Made by a program: the position numbers and the translations under genes
Notes under the pieces: model-generated
Databases searched by the model: none
What the model saw: only the letters and a program-made list of their open reading frames with translations
Told to the model about the DNA's origin: nothing
Part shown: positions 25,480 to 34,470 of the stretch, piece after piece
How positions within the stretch are numbered: the first letter of the stretch is position 1
How the letters are laid out: each line of letters opens with the position of its first letter
NCBI RefSeq assembly: GCF_003024675.1
Contig: NZ_PYLP01000004.1
Location: 90,940-154,939, forward strand
Source of the DNA: Faecalibacillus faecis
GTDB lineage: Bacteria; Bacillota_I; Bacilli_A; Erysipelotrichales; Coprobacillaceae
DNA length: 64,000 bases
Reading direction: 5' to 3'

Positions 25480-28185
25480 TTAGTCTTCTTTTTTCTTTTT
25501 TGTAAAGAAATACATAGCACTTGATAACATAGCCATTAGACTGAATCCTACAATTGGAGCTTCGTCGCTAGTTTTAACTGTTGTTTCTTTGCTTGAATTA
25601 GTAACCGTAGGGGTAGTTGTATCTTTTTTTACAGGAACTGGGTCTTTTATAATTTCAAATTTCTTTGTAAATTCTCCGTCATATTTTTCACCATTCATTA
25701 CAACTTTAACAGTTGCAATACCAGGTTCAATGTTATTTTCATAAGTTACAGTATATTCAGATTTATCAATTATATTTCCTAGATTATCTTTAACTATAAC
25801 ATCTGGTTTAACTTCTTTACCCGTATATTTAGAAGATTCAATGGTTGAAACAGTATTATCTGTAACATATCCATAAATTTTAAATGTTTTCGTAAATTCA
25901 CCATCATAATTATTTCCATTCATCTTAATCTTAACAGTTGCTGTTCCAGGTTCTTTATTGTCTTTATAGGTAACAGTGTATTCAGAACTATCTACTATAT
26001 CCCCAAGATTGTCTTTAACAACTACAGATGGTTTGATTTCTTTACCTGTATATTTTGAGGCTTCAATAATATTAATTGTATCTTCACTGATGTAGCCGTA
26101 AATTCTGAAATTTTTAGTAAATGTTCCATCATACTTCACACCATTCATGGTAACTTTAACAGCAGCAATACCTGGTTCTTTGTTATTTTCATAAGACACA
26201 GTATATTCAGATTTATCAATAATATTTCCTTGATTATCTTTTACAGTAATATCAGGCACAATAGAATTACCAGTATATTTAGATGATTCGATAGTAGAAA
26301 TAGTATCTTCTGTTATATAACCATAAATTTTAAACGTTTTTACAAACTGTCCTACATAATTGACTCCGTCCATAGTTACTGTAACTGTTGCAGTACCAGG
26401 TTCAGTATTACTACTATAAGTCACGGAATATTCTGAAGCATCTACTGTATTACCAAAACTATCTTTTACAACAACAGCAGGGTTTATTTCCTTGCCAGTA
26501 TATTTAGATGTTTCAATAGTAGTAATTGTTTCTTCTGTTATATTTCCATGAGTTTGAACAAACAAATCATAATTATCTTTAGCATTGTTATATGCAACCA
26601 GCGCATCATCATAGTTCTTTTGAGCATTTGAAAGATTATTTATTGCTATAGCAAGAGCGTCATTTGCATTTTGAAGATTTTGATTTAATACAGATACATT
26701 TTCTTGAGCAGCAATATAGTTATTCACTGTTTCTATTAAATCAGTTAATGTTGTATCACCATCGAAAGGACCAAATGGTGTGGAATTTTGAACAACGATT
26801 TTCAAAGAATTTGAATTATTAGAATATTTTGCTTTGATATCATTCCATTGAGAAATAGCAGTTTCTATATTTGAAAAACGTGTGTTCTTTTCATTGGAAA
26901 CTTTTTCAGCAACTTCAATTTTAGGTTCCAGTTCATTCAATTGAGATTGTGCATCACTGATAGATGAAAGGGTACTTTCGTGTGCGTCAAGTGCATCATT
27001 ATACGTAGCAAGCGCAACTTTGTAGTCATCTATTGTTTTGTTATAACTATTAATTATTTCTGTATAATTTTCTACTTTTTCTTGCTGAGAATCACGTACT
27101 TGTTGGAATTGTGTTTTTTGTGTGGTGTTACTATTAATTTCGGCTGTGATGCTTTCTATTTCTTTAAGTTTTGCGATTTCTTGATTAGCTGTATTAATGT
27201 TTGCCTGACACATAGTAATATCAGAATTAAAACCATCTATTTCATTTTGAAGCAAATTTATACTAGAATCAAGATTTGAAATTTTAAGTTTAAGAATTTC
27301 CATTCTAGACTGTTCTTCTTCTGATTTTGATTCTATTGCTTCTAATTTTTCCAATTCTTCTTGATAACCATCTCTTTCCGTTTTTTTGAGGTCTAGTTCT
27401 TTTTGGGATGTTTCTAAATCTGTTTTACGTTGTTTAATACGTTCGTTTGCTTTACTTATTTCTTCATTATACTTGTCTTTGTTCCAAGTTGTATAATCTT
27501 CATTTGCTAACGTTTTTATTACATTATTTAAATCTGCATTTTTAGCGGCAATTTGAGTATCTAATTCTTCTATTTTACGATTAAATGATATTACATTATT
27601 TTCAGATGCTTGTTTTGCTTGTTTTACACTGTCAATATTGCCTATTGCTAGCTTATAATCGTTTTCTAAATTTTCTTTGTTTGTTTTAGCTTCAGTAAGA
27701 GCTTTATTTTGTTCTTTTTCTATTTCTTGATTTTGTTTAATTGATTCAATTAAATCAGTTTTTTGTCCGTTAAGCATGTCAAAAGATGCTTTTGCAGCAT
27801 TCATTTCTTTTTCCCTTGGTGTGTATTCATATTCAAGGATATCGTCAATTTCTTTTTTAGCAGTAGAAATGATATCATTATTATCTTTGACATCTTTTTC
27901 TGCATTTATGACACTTGTTTCTGCTAGTTTTTTTGTATCCATTGCACCTTTTAATGCAGTGAATGCAGATAAAAGTTCAGCATCTTTTTGTTTTAATTCA
28001 TTAGCTAATTCAGTTTTACGAGTTGGCTCGGTTGTTGCTTGTGGAACAGTAATAGGATTATTTGTATTAGCAAGAGCCTGAACTTGTTGGATAATACCAG
28101 CAGGCAATGATGTTGTCGCAGTGATTGCTGTTGCAACACTTAAAGTTGCTTTTAATGTCATGTTAATGTTTTTGCTCTGTTTCAT
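25480..28185 (-). CDS. Large surface protein: signal peptide, coiled coil, four Ig-like repeats, sorting-signal-like tail
   Basis: 901 aa. Signal peptide to about residue 39 (ends VQALA). Residues about 55-480 are heptad-like coiled coil. Four repeats of about 71 residues follow (about 555-840), each with E.SKYTGKE..P...VKD..G..VD.SEY.V.Y..N.EPG.A.V...M.G..Y.G.F.K.F.IYG. The C-terminus has a linker, KTSDEAP, a hydrophobic helix and KKKKED. This looks like a sortase signal whose usual TGD is TSD, so covalent anchoring is uncertain. Expressed from a good promoter at 28237-28266. Probably an adhesin or stalk protein; unusual cargo for a defence-type island. Confidence 0.75.
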   Translation of the reverse strand: MKQSKNINMTLKATLSVATAITATTSLPAGIIQQVQALANTNNPITVPQATTEPTRKTELANELKQKDAELLSAFTALKGAMDTKKLAETSVINAEKDVKDNNDIISTAKKEIDDILEYEYTPREKEMNAAKASFDMLNGQKTDLIESIKQNQEIEKEQNKALTEAKTNKENLENDYKLAIGNIDSVKQAKQASENNVISFNRKIEELDTQIAAKNADLNNVIKTLANEDYTTWNKDKYNEEISKANERIKQRKTDLETSQKELDLKKTERDGYQEELEKLEAIESKSEEEQSRMEILKLKISNLDSSINLLQNEIDGFNSDITMCQANINTANQEIAKLKEIESITAEINSNTTQKTQFQQVRDSQQEKVENYTEIINSYNKTIDDYKVALATYNDALDAHESTLSSISDAQSQLNELEPKIEVAEKVSNEKNTRFSNIETAISQWNDIKAKYSNNSNSLKIVVQNSTPFGPFDGDTTLTDLIETVNNYIAAQENVSVLNQNLQNANDALAIAINNLSNAQKNYDDALVAYNNAKDNYDLFVQTHGNITEETITTIETSKYTGKEINPAVVVKDSFGNTVDASEYSVTYSSNTEPGTATVTVTMDGVNYVGQFVKTFKIYGYITEDTISTIESSKYTGNSIVPDITVKDNQGNIIDKSEYTVSYENNKEPGIAAVKVTMNGVKYDGTFTKNFRIYGYISEDTINIIEASKYTGKEIKPSVVVKDNLGDIVDSSEYTVTYKDNKEPGTATVKIKMNGNNYDGEFTKTFKIYGYVTDNTVSTIESSKYTGKEVKPDVIVKDNLGNIIDKSEYTVTYENNIEPGIATVKVVMNGEKYDGEFTKKFEIIKDPVPVKKDTTTPTVTNSSKETTVKTSDEAPIVGFSLMAMLSSAMYFFTKKKKED

Positions 28186-28236
28186 ATGAACGCCTCCTTA
28201 TATTTTTTTATGAGACCATGCATCTCATCTAATTTA

Positions 28237-28266
28237 ATTATAAATGATTAGAACTCTGACTGTCAA
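28237..28266 (-). promoter_or_regulatory. Promoter of the large surface protein gene
   Basis: Minus strand TTGACA (28266-28261), 18-base spacer, TATAAT (28242-28237). The leader contains a hairpin ATGAGA/TCTCAT (about 28207-28226) before the SD AGGAGG. Confidence 0.7.
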
Positions 28267-28449
28267 TTATATGAGAACCTAGATAACCGATATTTTTTTA
28301 AAAGTTAAAACTAAAAAAATAAGAAATAAAAAAAACAAAAATACATAGTATTCAGTTATCATATCTATAATATTTGGTTTATTATTTATTTAAGAATTAA
28401 AGAATTAAAGAAAAAAAATAAAAGGCTGGAGAAATAAGGAGGAATGTTT

Positions 28450-28851
28450 ATGCTAAGCAGAACGATTACAGAAAATGATGATTTAAAGTATTGTATTATT
28501 GATTCCATAATTTCGGATAAAAATGTTAATGTGTATGTAAAATATGCATGCGAAATTGTTCATCTAACAAGAACGATAATAAGAGATTTGCATGATAAAT
28601 TATCCATGTATGATGATTGGTCAGACAAAATAATTGATTACTATAAAAAGCTTGAAAAAGATTTTCTAGAAATTGAAAACAAGTTTATGGGAGAAATTAC
28701 ATATTTTACATTTGATATCAAAACAGAAGATAAAGTTTTTTCCTTTGATAATAAGGGGATTAATGAATTGAATGAAAAATTGGTTGAATTGATTGGAAGA
28801 GCAAGCAAAATAGACAGAGAAACAGGAGAAAGTGAAGAAATGGAATATTAA
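28450..28851 (+). CDS. Hypothetical helical protein (133 aa)
   Basis: ATG at 28450 has AGGAGG 7 bases upstream; the in-frame ATG at 28444 touches the SD. The protein is acidic and helical (TIIRDLHDKLSMYDDWSDKI; ELNEKLVELIGRASKIDRE) with no membrane segment. No family recognised. It is transcribed divergently from the large surface protein and ends at a terminator. Confidence 0.6.
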   Translation: MLSRTITENDDLKYCIIDSIISDKNVNVYVKYACEIVHLTRTIIRDLHDKLSMYDDWSDKIIDYYKKLEKDFLEIENKFMGEITYFTFDIKTEDKVFSFDNKGINELNEKLVELIGRASKIDRETGESEEMEY

Positions 28852-28891
28852 TATTGAAATAATAGAAAAGAAAAAAATTATTAAAAAAAAT

Positions 28892-28938
28892 AAAGAGTGG
28901 TTTGAAATTCGAAAATTGATTAGAAACCACTTTTTATA
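28892..28938 (+). terminator. Terminator after the 28450 gene
   Basis: GTGGTTT (28897-28903) pairs with AAACCAC (28924-28930), then TTTTT. Confidence 0.65.
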
Positions 28939-29060
28939 TACGGTATTTTTATTAAAAAATAATAAATACTTATCAAATCTTTGATTTTTGCCAGCTTTTA
29001 TTAATAAAAAAATATCATGTATAAAATTAGACACCTATAATACGGTGTCGCAAATACCGT

Positions 29061-29108
29061 GAGTATAGAAACTATCACTTTTTTGATACGCTAATCATGT
29101 GGTAAGAA
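29061..29108 (+). repeat. Tandem 48-nt RNA-like motif, copy 1
   Basis: GAGTATAGAA, 16 variable bases, then TACGCTAATCATGTGG and TAAGAA. The preceding ACCGT can pair with the GTGGT near the 3' end (two wobbles). Confidence 0.55.
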
Positions 29109-29166
29109 TAAGAGAAAAAAAGAGAAAAATAAAAAAATATCAAAAAAGTGCATTTTTCGATGCCAC

Positions 29167-29214
29167 GAGTATAGAAGATTATATCTTTTTGGTATGCTAA
29201 TCATGTGGAAAGAA
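29167..29214 (+). repeat. Tandem 48-nt RNA-like motif, copy 2
   Basis: GAGTATAGAA, 16 variable bases, then TATGCTAATCATGTGG and AAAGAA, 106 bases after copy 1 and exactly the same length. The preceding CCAC pairs with GTGG; the change from copy 1 keeps pairing. Confidence 0.55.
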
Positions 29215-29375
29215 GAAATAGATTTCCAAGTAAGATTGATGAAAAATCAAAAAAAATAAAAAAATCCCAGTTTGATTTGCCATAACTGGCATTAAAAAAA
29301 TATTTATGATAATGTATAAGCACAAAAAAAGAAATTATCAAAAAAGTGTAAAATAAAATTAAGGAGGTGAAACTC

Positions 29376-29936
29376 ATGGGGATGCATGAAAAGAAGGGTA
29401 AGTATTTATCCTATCTGTTACGACATCATCCTGAAGCGTGTCATTTAGACATGGATAAAAAAGGATATGTTGATGTTCAACAGCTTATTGATAATGTTAA
29501 TGAATATAGCAAGTATTCCTTAACATTCGATGAATTGCAGGAAATTGTTGAAACTGATGATAAGCAAAGGTTCAAATTTGCAAAAGATAAAATCAAATGC
29601 AATCAGGGACATTCAATCCCATGGGTTGAGCCTGAACTTGATTATGATGTTGTTGTTCCTGATACTTTGTATCATGGTACTACCGCTGAAGCCTATGAAA
29701 AAATTAAAAAAGATGGCTGTATCAGCAAGATGAAAAGGCATGCAGTTCATATGCAGCAGGATATCAACAAAGCTTGGAAGTCAGCAAAGAGATGGCATAA
29801 TCAAAAACCAATTGTTTTAGAGATTGATTCAAAGCAGATGAATAAAGGTGGTTATTCCATTGGAGTGACAGACAATGATGTATGGTGTGTCGAATCGGTA
29901 CCAATAAAATACATCAAAAAGATTTACGAGAATTAA
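29376..29936 (+). CDS. kptA: RNA 2'-phosphotransferase (Tpt1/KptA family)
   Basis: 186 aa from the ATG at 29376 (AAGGAGG 8 bases upstream); a GTG at 29367 overlaps the SD. The N-terminal winged-helix part carries YLSYLLRHHPEACHLDMDKKGYVDVQ-type sequence with the catalytic RHHP; the C-terminal ADP-ribosyltransferase-fold part has LYHGTTAEAYEKI, ISKMKRHAVHM and VLEIDS. Family enzymes remove an internal RNA 2'-phosphate using NAD+, via an ADP-ribosylated intermediate. In bacteria the substrate is uncertain; reversal of RNA damage or ADP-ribose capping has been suggested. It stands alone behind an elaborate leader. Confidence 0.88.
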   Translation: MGMHEKKGKYLSYLLRHHPEACHLDMDKKGYVDVQQLIDNVNEYSKYSLTFDELQEIVETDDKQRFKFAKDKIKCNQGHSIPWVEPELDYDVVVPDTLYHGTTAEAYEKIKKDGCISKMKRHAVHMQQDINKAWKSAKRWHNQKPIVLEIDSKQMNKGGYSIGVTDNDVWCVESVPIKYIKKIYEN

Positions 29937-30410
29937 ATAAGAAGTTAAAAAACAAGAACTTTTGAAAATTTAAATTTAACTAATTTAACAAGTTAAACAA
30001 ATTTCAAAAATTAAAATTCTTGGAAACTAACAATAATTCGTATCAAAAACGAATTACTGAAATTTATGATTGCTTTAAAAAAATTGAATATTGAACACAG
30101 ATTATTATTAACAAATTATTAAAAGTACAACATTTGTCATTATGTTTGAATATTTAAATATTTAAGCATGATGTTTAAAACATTTGATGGAGTATTAAGT
30201 ACATCCATATAAATCATTAGAATATGTACTTTATCTGAGTTGTATAAAACTTAAATCTTTTTAAACAGTTTAAATAGTTTAAGTAATTAAAATAGATTTA
30301 AGATGACTGAAATAATCTGAATATTTTAGAAGAAGTAAAATCTTCTGAATGTATAAAGCGTTCAAATTATCAATTCTATTTAAGCAAAAAATAGAAAGTA
30401 GGTAATTGAT
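29937..30410 (+). other. Gene-free, hairpin-rich leader of the recombinase module
   Basis: 474 bases of very AT-rich sequence without an ORF. It contains a row of inverted repeats: CAAGAA...TTCTTG with inner TTTTGAAAATTT/AAATTTCAAAA (about 29951-30022), AATTCGT/ACGAATT (30035-30055), ATGTTT/AAACAT (about 30171-30184), AAGTACAT/ATGTACTT (30197-30231) and AGAAGA/TCTTCT (30329-30346). They may be binding sites or an RNA leader. Confidence 0.4.
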
Positions 30411-30584
30411 ATGAAAAGAAGAAAAGTGAGTTTTAAGGATTTAATTAAGAAATTTATTTGTAAGGCTGAAAAGGTTATAAAGGTTAAAGAGGGTAAAGTG
30501 GATTTTCAAAAGTTCTTGTTTTTTCTATATAAAAAAGTAGGTACGACAGCTTCATGTGAGGTGATAACACATGAAAGTCATTAA
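30411..30584 (+). CDS. Small basic protein (57 aa) preceding the recombinase trio
   Basis: ATG at 30411 with a weak AGTAGG upstream. The 57 codons (MKRRKVSFKDLIKKFICKAE start) give a strongly basic peptide. Its last 14 bases overlap the start of the first recombinase, whose SD (GAGGTGA) lies within this ORF. This arrangement suggests translational coupling, either as a leader peptide or a small accessory factor. No family recognised. Confidence 0.5.
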   Translation: MKRRKVSFKDLIKKFICKAEKVIKVKEGKVDFQKFLFFLYKKVGTTASCEVITHESH

Positions 30585-32010
30585 AGAATTCAAAATAAAA
30601 AATAAATCTTGCTATAGAGTACAAGAAATTATTAAAGAACAAATCATTTCGGATAAAGTAATTAATGTTGAGCAATATTCAACATATATTGATGGAAAAA
30701 GAAAAACAATTATTTATCATACGGATAAAACATTTGATGAAGATGTTTATAAATATTTAAATAACGAGATTAACTTTCTTTCTGAAAACACTCAAAGAAA
30801 ATTTGGATGTGCATTCAAAGTAATGACGGTTTGGGAAGAAATTATAGGAAAAAGATTTACTGAATTTAATTATAGGGACGTACAAAAATTTGTATTTTTC
30901 TTGTACGGAAAATCGTCTTTAAGTGGCACAACAAAGATGGAGTTAAAAACTTGTAGAAGCAGTGAAACAGTAAATATAATCCTATCAGAAATAAAAGCAT
31001 TATATAAAAGTGTAAAGCAAATATTTGGTTATGAAGAAATTACACCATTTGATAATTTATTGAAAGAAAGAAATTATTCTAGTCCTAGAGTTTATCTTGG
31101 AAATGAAATTTCAGATGCGTTAGGAAGTCAAATGTATAAAGAAGTACCGAAATATATTAAACAAGAAGAATTTAATCATCTTTTGGATATCACTCAATCA
31201 AAGCCATTACCAAAAAGAACCAAAAAAAATAGAAATAAAATTCGAAAAATCAAAGCAACAAAGTTGAGAGATGATATCATGCTTTGCCTTATGTTTCATG
31301 GTGGTTTGAGAATAGGAGAGGTACTCGGTTTAACTATGGAAGATTTTGAATTTGTTCAAAATGATAATGGAGAAAATCTTTGCAAAATCATTATTCGAAA
31401 TCGTGTATCAGATAAGAACTTTCAAAATGCTAAGACAGTTCAAAATGTAAAAGAAAAAACAGCTTATAGAACTTCAACTTATTATGAAAAAGATATTGGT
31501 TATCAAGAAGTTTATATTCTAGAAGATTTGGCAGGCCTATATGAAAAAATAAATGACTATATTGATAGTTTCCATAGATACGCTGAGAAAAAATTAAACG
31601 CTAAATATAAAGAAACAATTGCAGATGCAGTTGGAGAATTTAAGAAAATAAAAAAAACAAACCATTATTTATTCCTAAATGAATTAGGTGGATTGTTAAA
31701 GTATAGTGCTTGGAATAAACATTTAAGACAAATTTACGAGGATGCAGGACTTCAGGTGGATTTTGAAAGTAGAAAAGTAAATCTTTCGCATCGACTAAGA
31801 CATGGCTTTGTAATGAAATTAATAAGTGATTATAAAGTTCGTTCGGACGCTGATTTGGTTTATATAATGAAAAGAACAAGACATAAATCAATTCAAAGTC
31901 TGTATGTATATATAAATCCAACACCAAAAGAAATTATTAATCAACAAGTAGAACTTGAAAATTTTATTTTGAATAATCAAGACAATGAAATGGATAAGGA
32001 TGATAACTAA
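30571..32010 (+). CDS. Tyrosine recombinase 1 (TnpA-like)
   Basis: 479 aa, GAGGTGA 7 bases before ATG. An N-terminal SAM-like core-binding domain (about 60-160) precedes the catalytic domain: Arg I in FHGGLRIGEV, the His-x-x-Arg box SHRLRHGF, the following His in TRHKSIQS, and the Tyr nucleophile in LYVYINPT. It has an insertion around residues 205-225 (basic KRTKKNRNKIRKIK). It is the first of three consecutive recombinases that likely integrate and excise the island together. Confidence 0.88.
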   Translation: MKVIKEFKIKNKSCYRVQEIIKEQIISDKVINVEQYSTYIDGKRKTIIYHTDKTFDEDVYKYLNNEINFLSENTQRKFGCAFKVMTVWEEIIGKRFTEFNYRDVQKFVFFLYGKSSLSGTTKMELKTCRSSETVNIILSEIKALYKSVKQIFGYEEITPFDNLLKERNYSSPRVYLGNEISDALGSQMYKEVPKYIKQEEFNHLLDITQSKPLPKRTKKNRNKIRKIKATKLRDDIMLCLMFHGGLRIGEVLGLTMEDFEFVQNDNGENLCKIIIRNRVSDKNFQNAKTVQNVKEKTAYRTSTYYEKDIGYQEVYILEDLAGLYEKINDYIDSFHRYAEKKLNAKYKETIADAVGEFKKIKKTNHYLFLNELGGLLKYSAWNKHLRQIYEDAGLQVDFESRKVNLSHRLRHGFVMKLISDYKVRSDADLVYIMKRTRHKSIQSLYVYINPTPKEIINQQVELENFILNNQDNEMDKDDN

Positions 32011-32105
32011 TTATTAAAGATTTTATCTGGATTGGATATTACAAATTATAAAATAATAAAACAATAAAATAAAAAAATAAAAAATAAGAAAAATGGAGAA
32101 TAATT

Positions 32106-34427
32106 ATGAAAACGATAGATAATGAAAAATACACAAAAGATGAAAAACTAATGAAAATATTTGATGATGAATATAACAAGTTATCAGAAACATGTAGAGA
32201 ATATAAAAATATAAAATATCTTTCAAAGAATAGGAAATTTTATAAATTATATATTGATACAATTTGTAATCTTACCTTTGATATGATGAGTTTTAAAACA
32301 ATACAAAAGGTTGCTTATAAGTTATTTAATCAATTTAATTGGGTTGGTAATGCATGTGGAATTTATTTGGAATTAATTTTTAATGTGTTAGTTGAAACTG
32401 CAAAATGTAAAGAATATAAAAATGAAGATAAAGAAGCCATTCTTGATTGTATTGAAGATATTTCAACTTATATAAAAGCAAGTGTTAATGGTAAATATGA
32501 AAAATTTTGTGATGAAAATTATAATCCTTATTCTTTTGTTATTTCTAGTTCAAAAGGAGTAATTAAAAGTTCAAATGAAGCAACTATTAGAACGATTTGT
32601 ATAAAAAATAATACTAAATTTATGAGAGACTTAATTCATGAATGCACACAAAATAAAGAAAGAAAACACAACAAATTATTTGTAGTTAATCAAGGGAGAA
32701 TGTTGGAAATTATTTTTAATCATTTCCCTGTAAAACATTTTTCTAGTCTAGATTCATTTAATGATAAAACCTTTTTAGAACAATGTAATTATTTAAATGA
32801 ATGGTTTAAATCAAATGACGTATCTGAAAGAGCACTTTCGATATTATTTGTTAGTTTCATTGATTTTTATGTATTTATTCAAAATAAAATGGATGAAAAA
32901 ACTTATGAAAAAAATTTTTGTATATATGATGCTATCGCTCTTAAGTATGAATATTTGTCAAGATATTTAAAAAAAGGTGTCAAAATATATAACTATAATA
33001 TTTATGATACCCCTCCATTTGAGGATGATTTCTTGTTAAAACCACAAAAAATGGCACTTCATCAAAATGGACAAGATACAATTATTAAATATATTGATTT
33101 TACATGTATTAATAATAAACATATTAGGCAGATAGTTAAAGAAATGTTTTGGTTTGATACATCACATGTAATTACTGCAAGAAAAAAAACATATAGTTTT
33201 TTAACTGATATATTAAATGATTTTTTTGATGGACAATATGGAGAAATTTCTGAAAATCATATTCCGCCAGTTACATTAGCGATGATAATTGAAATTAAAT
33301 CTAACTATGCAAATGAATCAGAAGCAAGATATGAAACAAGAATGTTTATGTTAAATTATTTTTTGAGATATATCGAGCGTGAGCTGAATGTTGAAATTGA
33401 TAAGGCTGCACTAGCACTCTTAAAAATGAATACCAGAACAAAAAATGCTTATAAAGAAAGTTATACAAGAAAAGAATTACAAGATATAATAGATGCTTTT
33501 AAAGAAGAAAGTGACAATGCAAGTGAAGATAAAAAAACAGAATATTATTTATACTATATTTTAATGAATATTTTTATTATTAATTCAATGAGAATATCTT
33601 CAATTATTAATTTAAAAGTTGATTCATTAAAAATGTTACTTGATAGTGATAATGAGCAAGGAAAAGAATATGCACTTCAGGTATCAACAAAAACGAGTGG
33701 AACAAAAGAAAAAGTAATTAATATTTCTCCAAAAACTAAGAAATTTTTTGATATGGCTTTGGAAGCAACAAAAGAAATAAGAAAGTCAGCAAAGAATGCT
33801 GATAAAGAATACTTGTTTATATACAAACAAAAAAATTTCAATATAATTTCGAGAATTAGTAAAAGTGTAATAGCACAGTATTTTCAAAAAATATGTGAAA
33901 AATATAATATCCGATATTTAACTTTTTCAGGAATAAGAAATTCATATATGCAATCACTATCAGAACATCTATATAAAAAATCTGAAAATGAAAAAAATAA
34001 TATAAAATATATTGAGGCACTATCTGGGCATAGAGCCGATGTACATTGGGCTAACTATGATAAAGTGGATATTAGAGAGTTTTGCCAAACTTTTTATAAT
34101 ACAGAAATTGGTGATGTAGAATTAAGTGGAAGTATTGGAAATAAAGAAAAAGAAATAAAAGAGCGTACTGTAGAGCAAGGTGCAGGTTATTGTGACAGCG
34201 GTGAATGTATGGTGGCAGGAAATTTAAGATGTTTATTATGTAAGAAATTTGTCACAACGGTAAATTGTATTCCTGATTTTGAATACATGGTTCAAGAAAT
34301 AGACAAAAAGATAGAAAATGAAAAAATACAACATGAAAAGGAATTACTTTTCAATATAAAAAAAGTGTGTGTGTGTTATTTAGAAAAATTATACGAGAGA
34401 AAAAGAATATTAAATGGACAAGCTTAA
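32106..34427 (+). CDS. Tyrosine recombinase 2 (TnpB-like), with C-terminal cysteine cluster
   Basis: 773 aa. The catalytic part lies at about 470-680: Arg I in NSMRISSIINL, Lys in STKTSGTKEK, the second box reads FSGIRNSYMQ (Ser where His is usual, Arg kept), then SGHRADVHW and the Tyr in ANYDKVD. After it a Cys-rich segment (GYCDSGECMVAGNLRCLLCK) could bind zinc. The long N-terminal region is typical of TnpB proteins of Tn554-like elements. The His to Ser change may be tolerated. Confidence 0.82.
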   Translation: MKTIDNEKYTKDEKLMKIFDDEYNKLSETCREYKNIKYLSKNRKFYKLYIDTICNLTFDMMSFKTIQKVAYKLFNQFNWVGNACGIYLELIFNVLVETAKCKEYKNEDKEAILDCIEDISTYIKASVNGKYEKFCDENYNPYSFVISSSKGVIKSSNEATIRTICIKNNTKFMRDLIHECTQNKERKHNKLFVVNQGRMLEIIFNHFPVKHFSSLDSFNDKTFLEQCNYLNEWFKSNDVSERALSILFVSFIDFYVFIQNKMDEKTYEKNFCIYDAIALKYEYLSRYLKKGVKIYNYNIYDTPPFEDDFLLKPQKMALHQNGQDTIIKYIDFTCINNKHIRQIVKEMFWFDTSHVITARKKTYSFLTDILNDFFDGQYGEISENHIPPVTLAMIIEIKSNYANESEARYETRMFMLNYFLRYIERELNVEIDKAALALLKMNTRTKNAYKESYTRKELQDIIDAFKEESDNASEDKKTEYYLYYILMNIFIINSMRISSIINLKVDSLKMLLDSDNEQGKEYALQVSTKTSGTKEKVINISPKTKKFFDMALEATKEIRKSAKNADKEYLFIYKQKNFNIISRISKSVIAQYFQKICEKYNIRYLTFSGIRNSYMQSLSEHLYKKSENEKNNIKYIEALSGHRADVHWANYDKVDIREFCQTFYNTEIGDVELSGSIGNKEKEIKERTVEQGAGYCDSGECMVAGNLRCLLCKKFVTTVNCIPDFEYMVQEIDKKIENEKIQHEKELLFNIKKVCVCYLEKLYERKRILNGQA

Positions 34428-34470
34428 AAAGAAAACAATAAAAATCATAAAAGAATAGAGGAAAAAATAT

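Larger units (their letters stand above)
29025..29350 (+). promoter_or_regulatory. Structured leader of the RNA 2'-phosphotransferase gene
   Basis: The 524 bases between 28851 and 29376 hold no gene. The leader has alternative hairpins GACACC/GGTGTC and ACGGT/ACCGT near 29031-29060, a 48-nt motif present twice (29061-29108 and 29167-29214), and a 13-mer CACTTTTTTGATA at 29076-29088 that is perfectly complementary to two identical 13-mers at 29138-29150 and 29336-29348, the second about 12 bases before the SD. CCAGTT/AACTGG and TGCCA/TGGCA near 29268-29291 are also mutually exclusive. This looks like a switching leader; ligand unknown. Confidence 0.5.
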
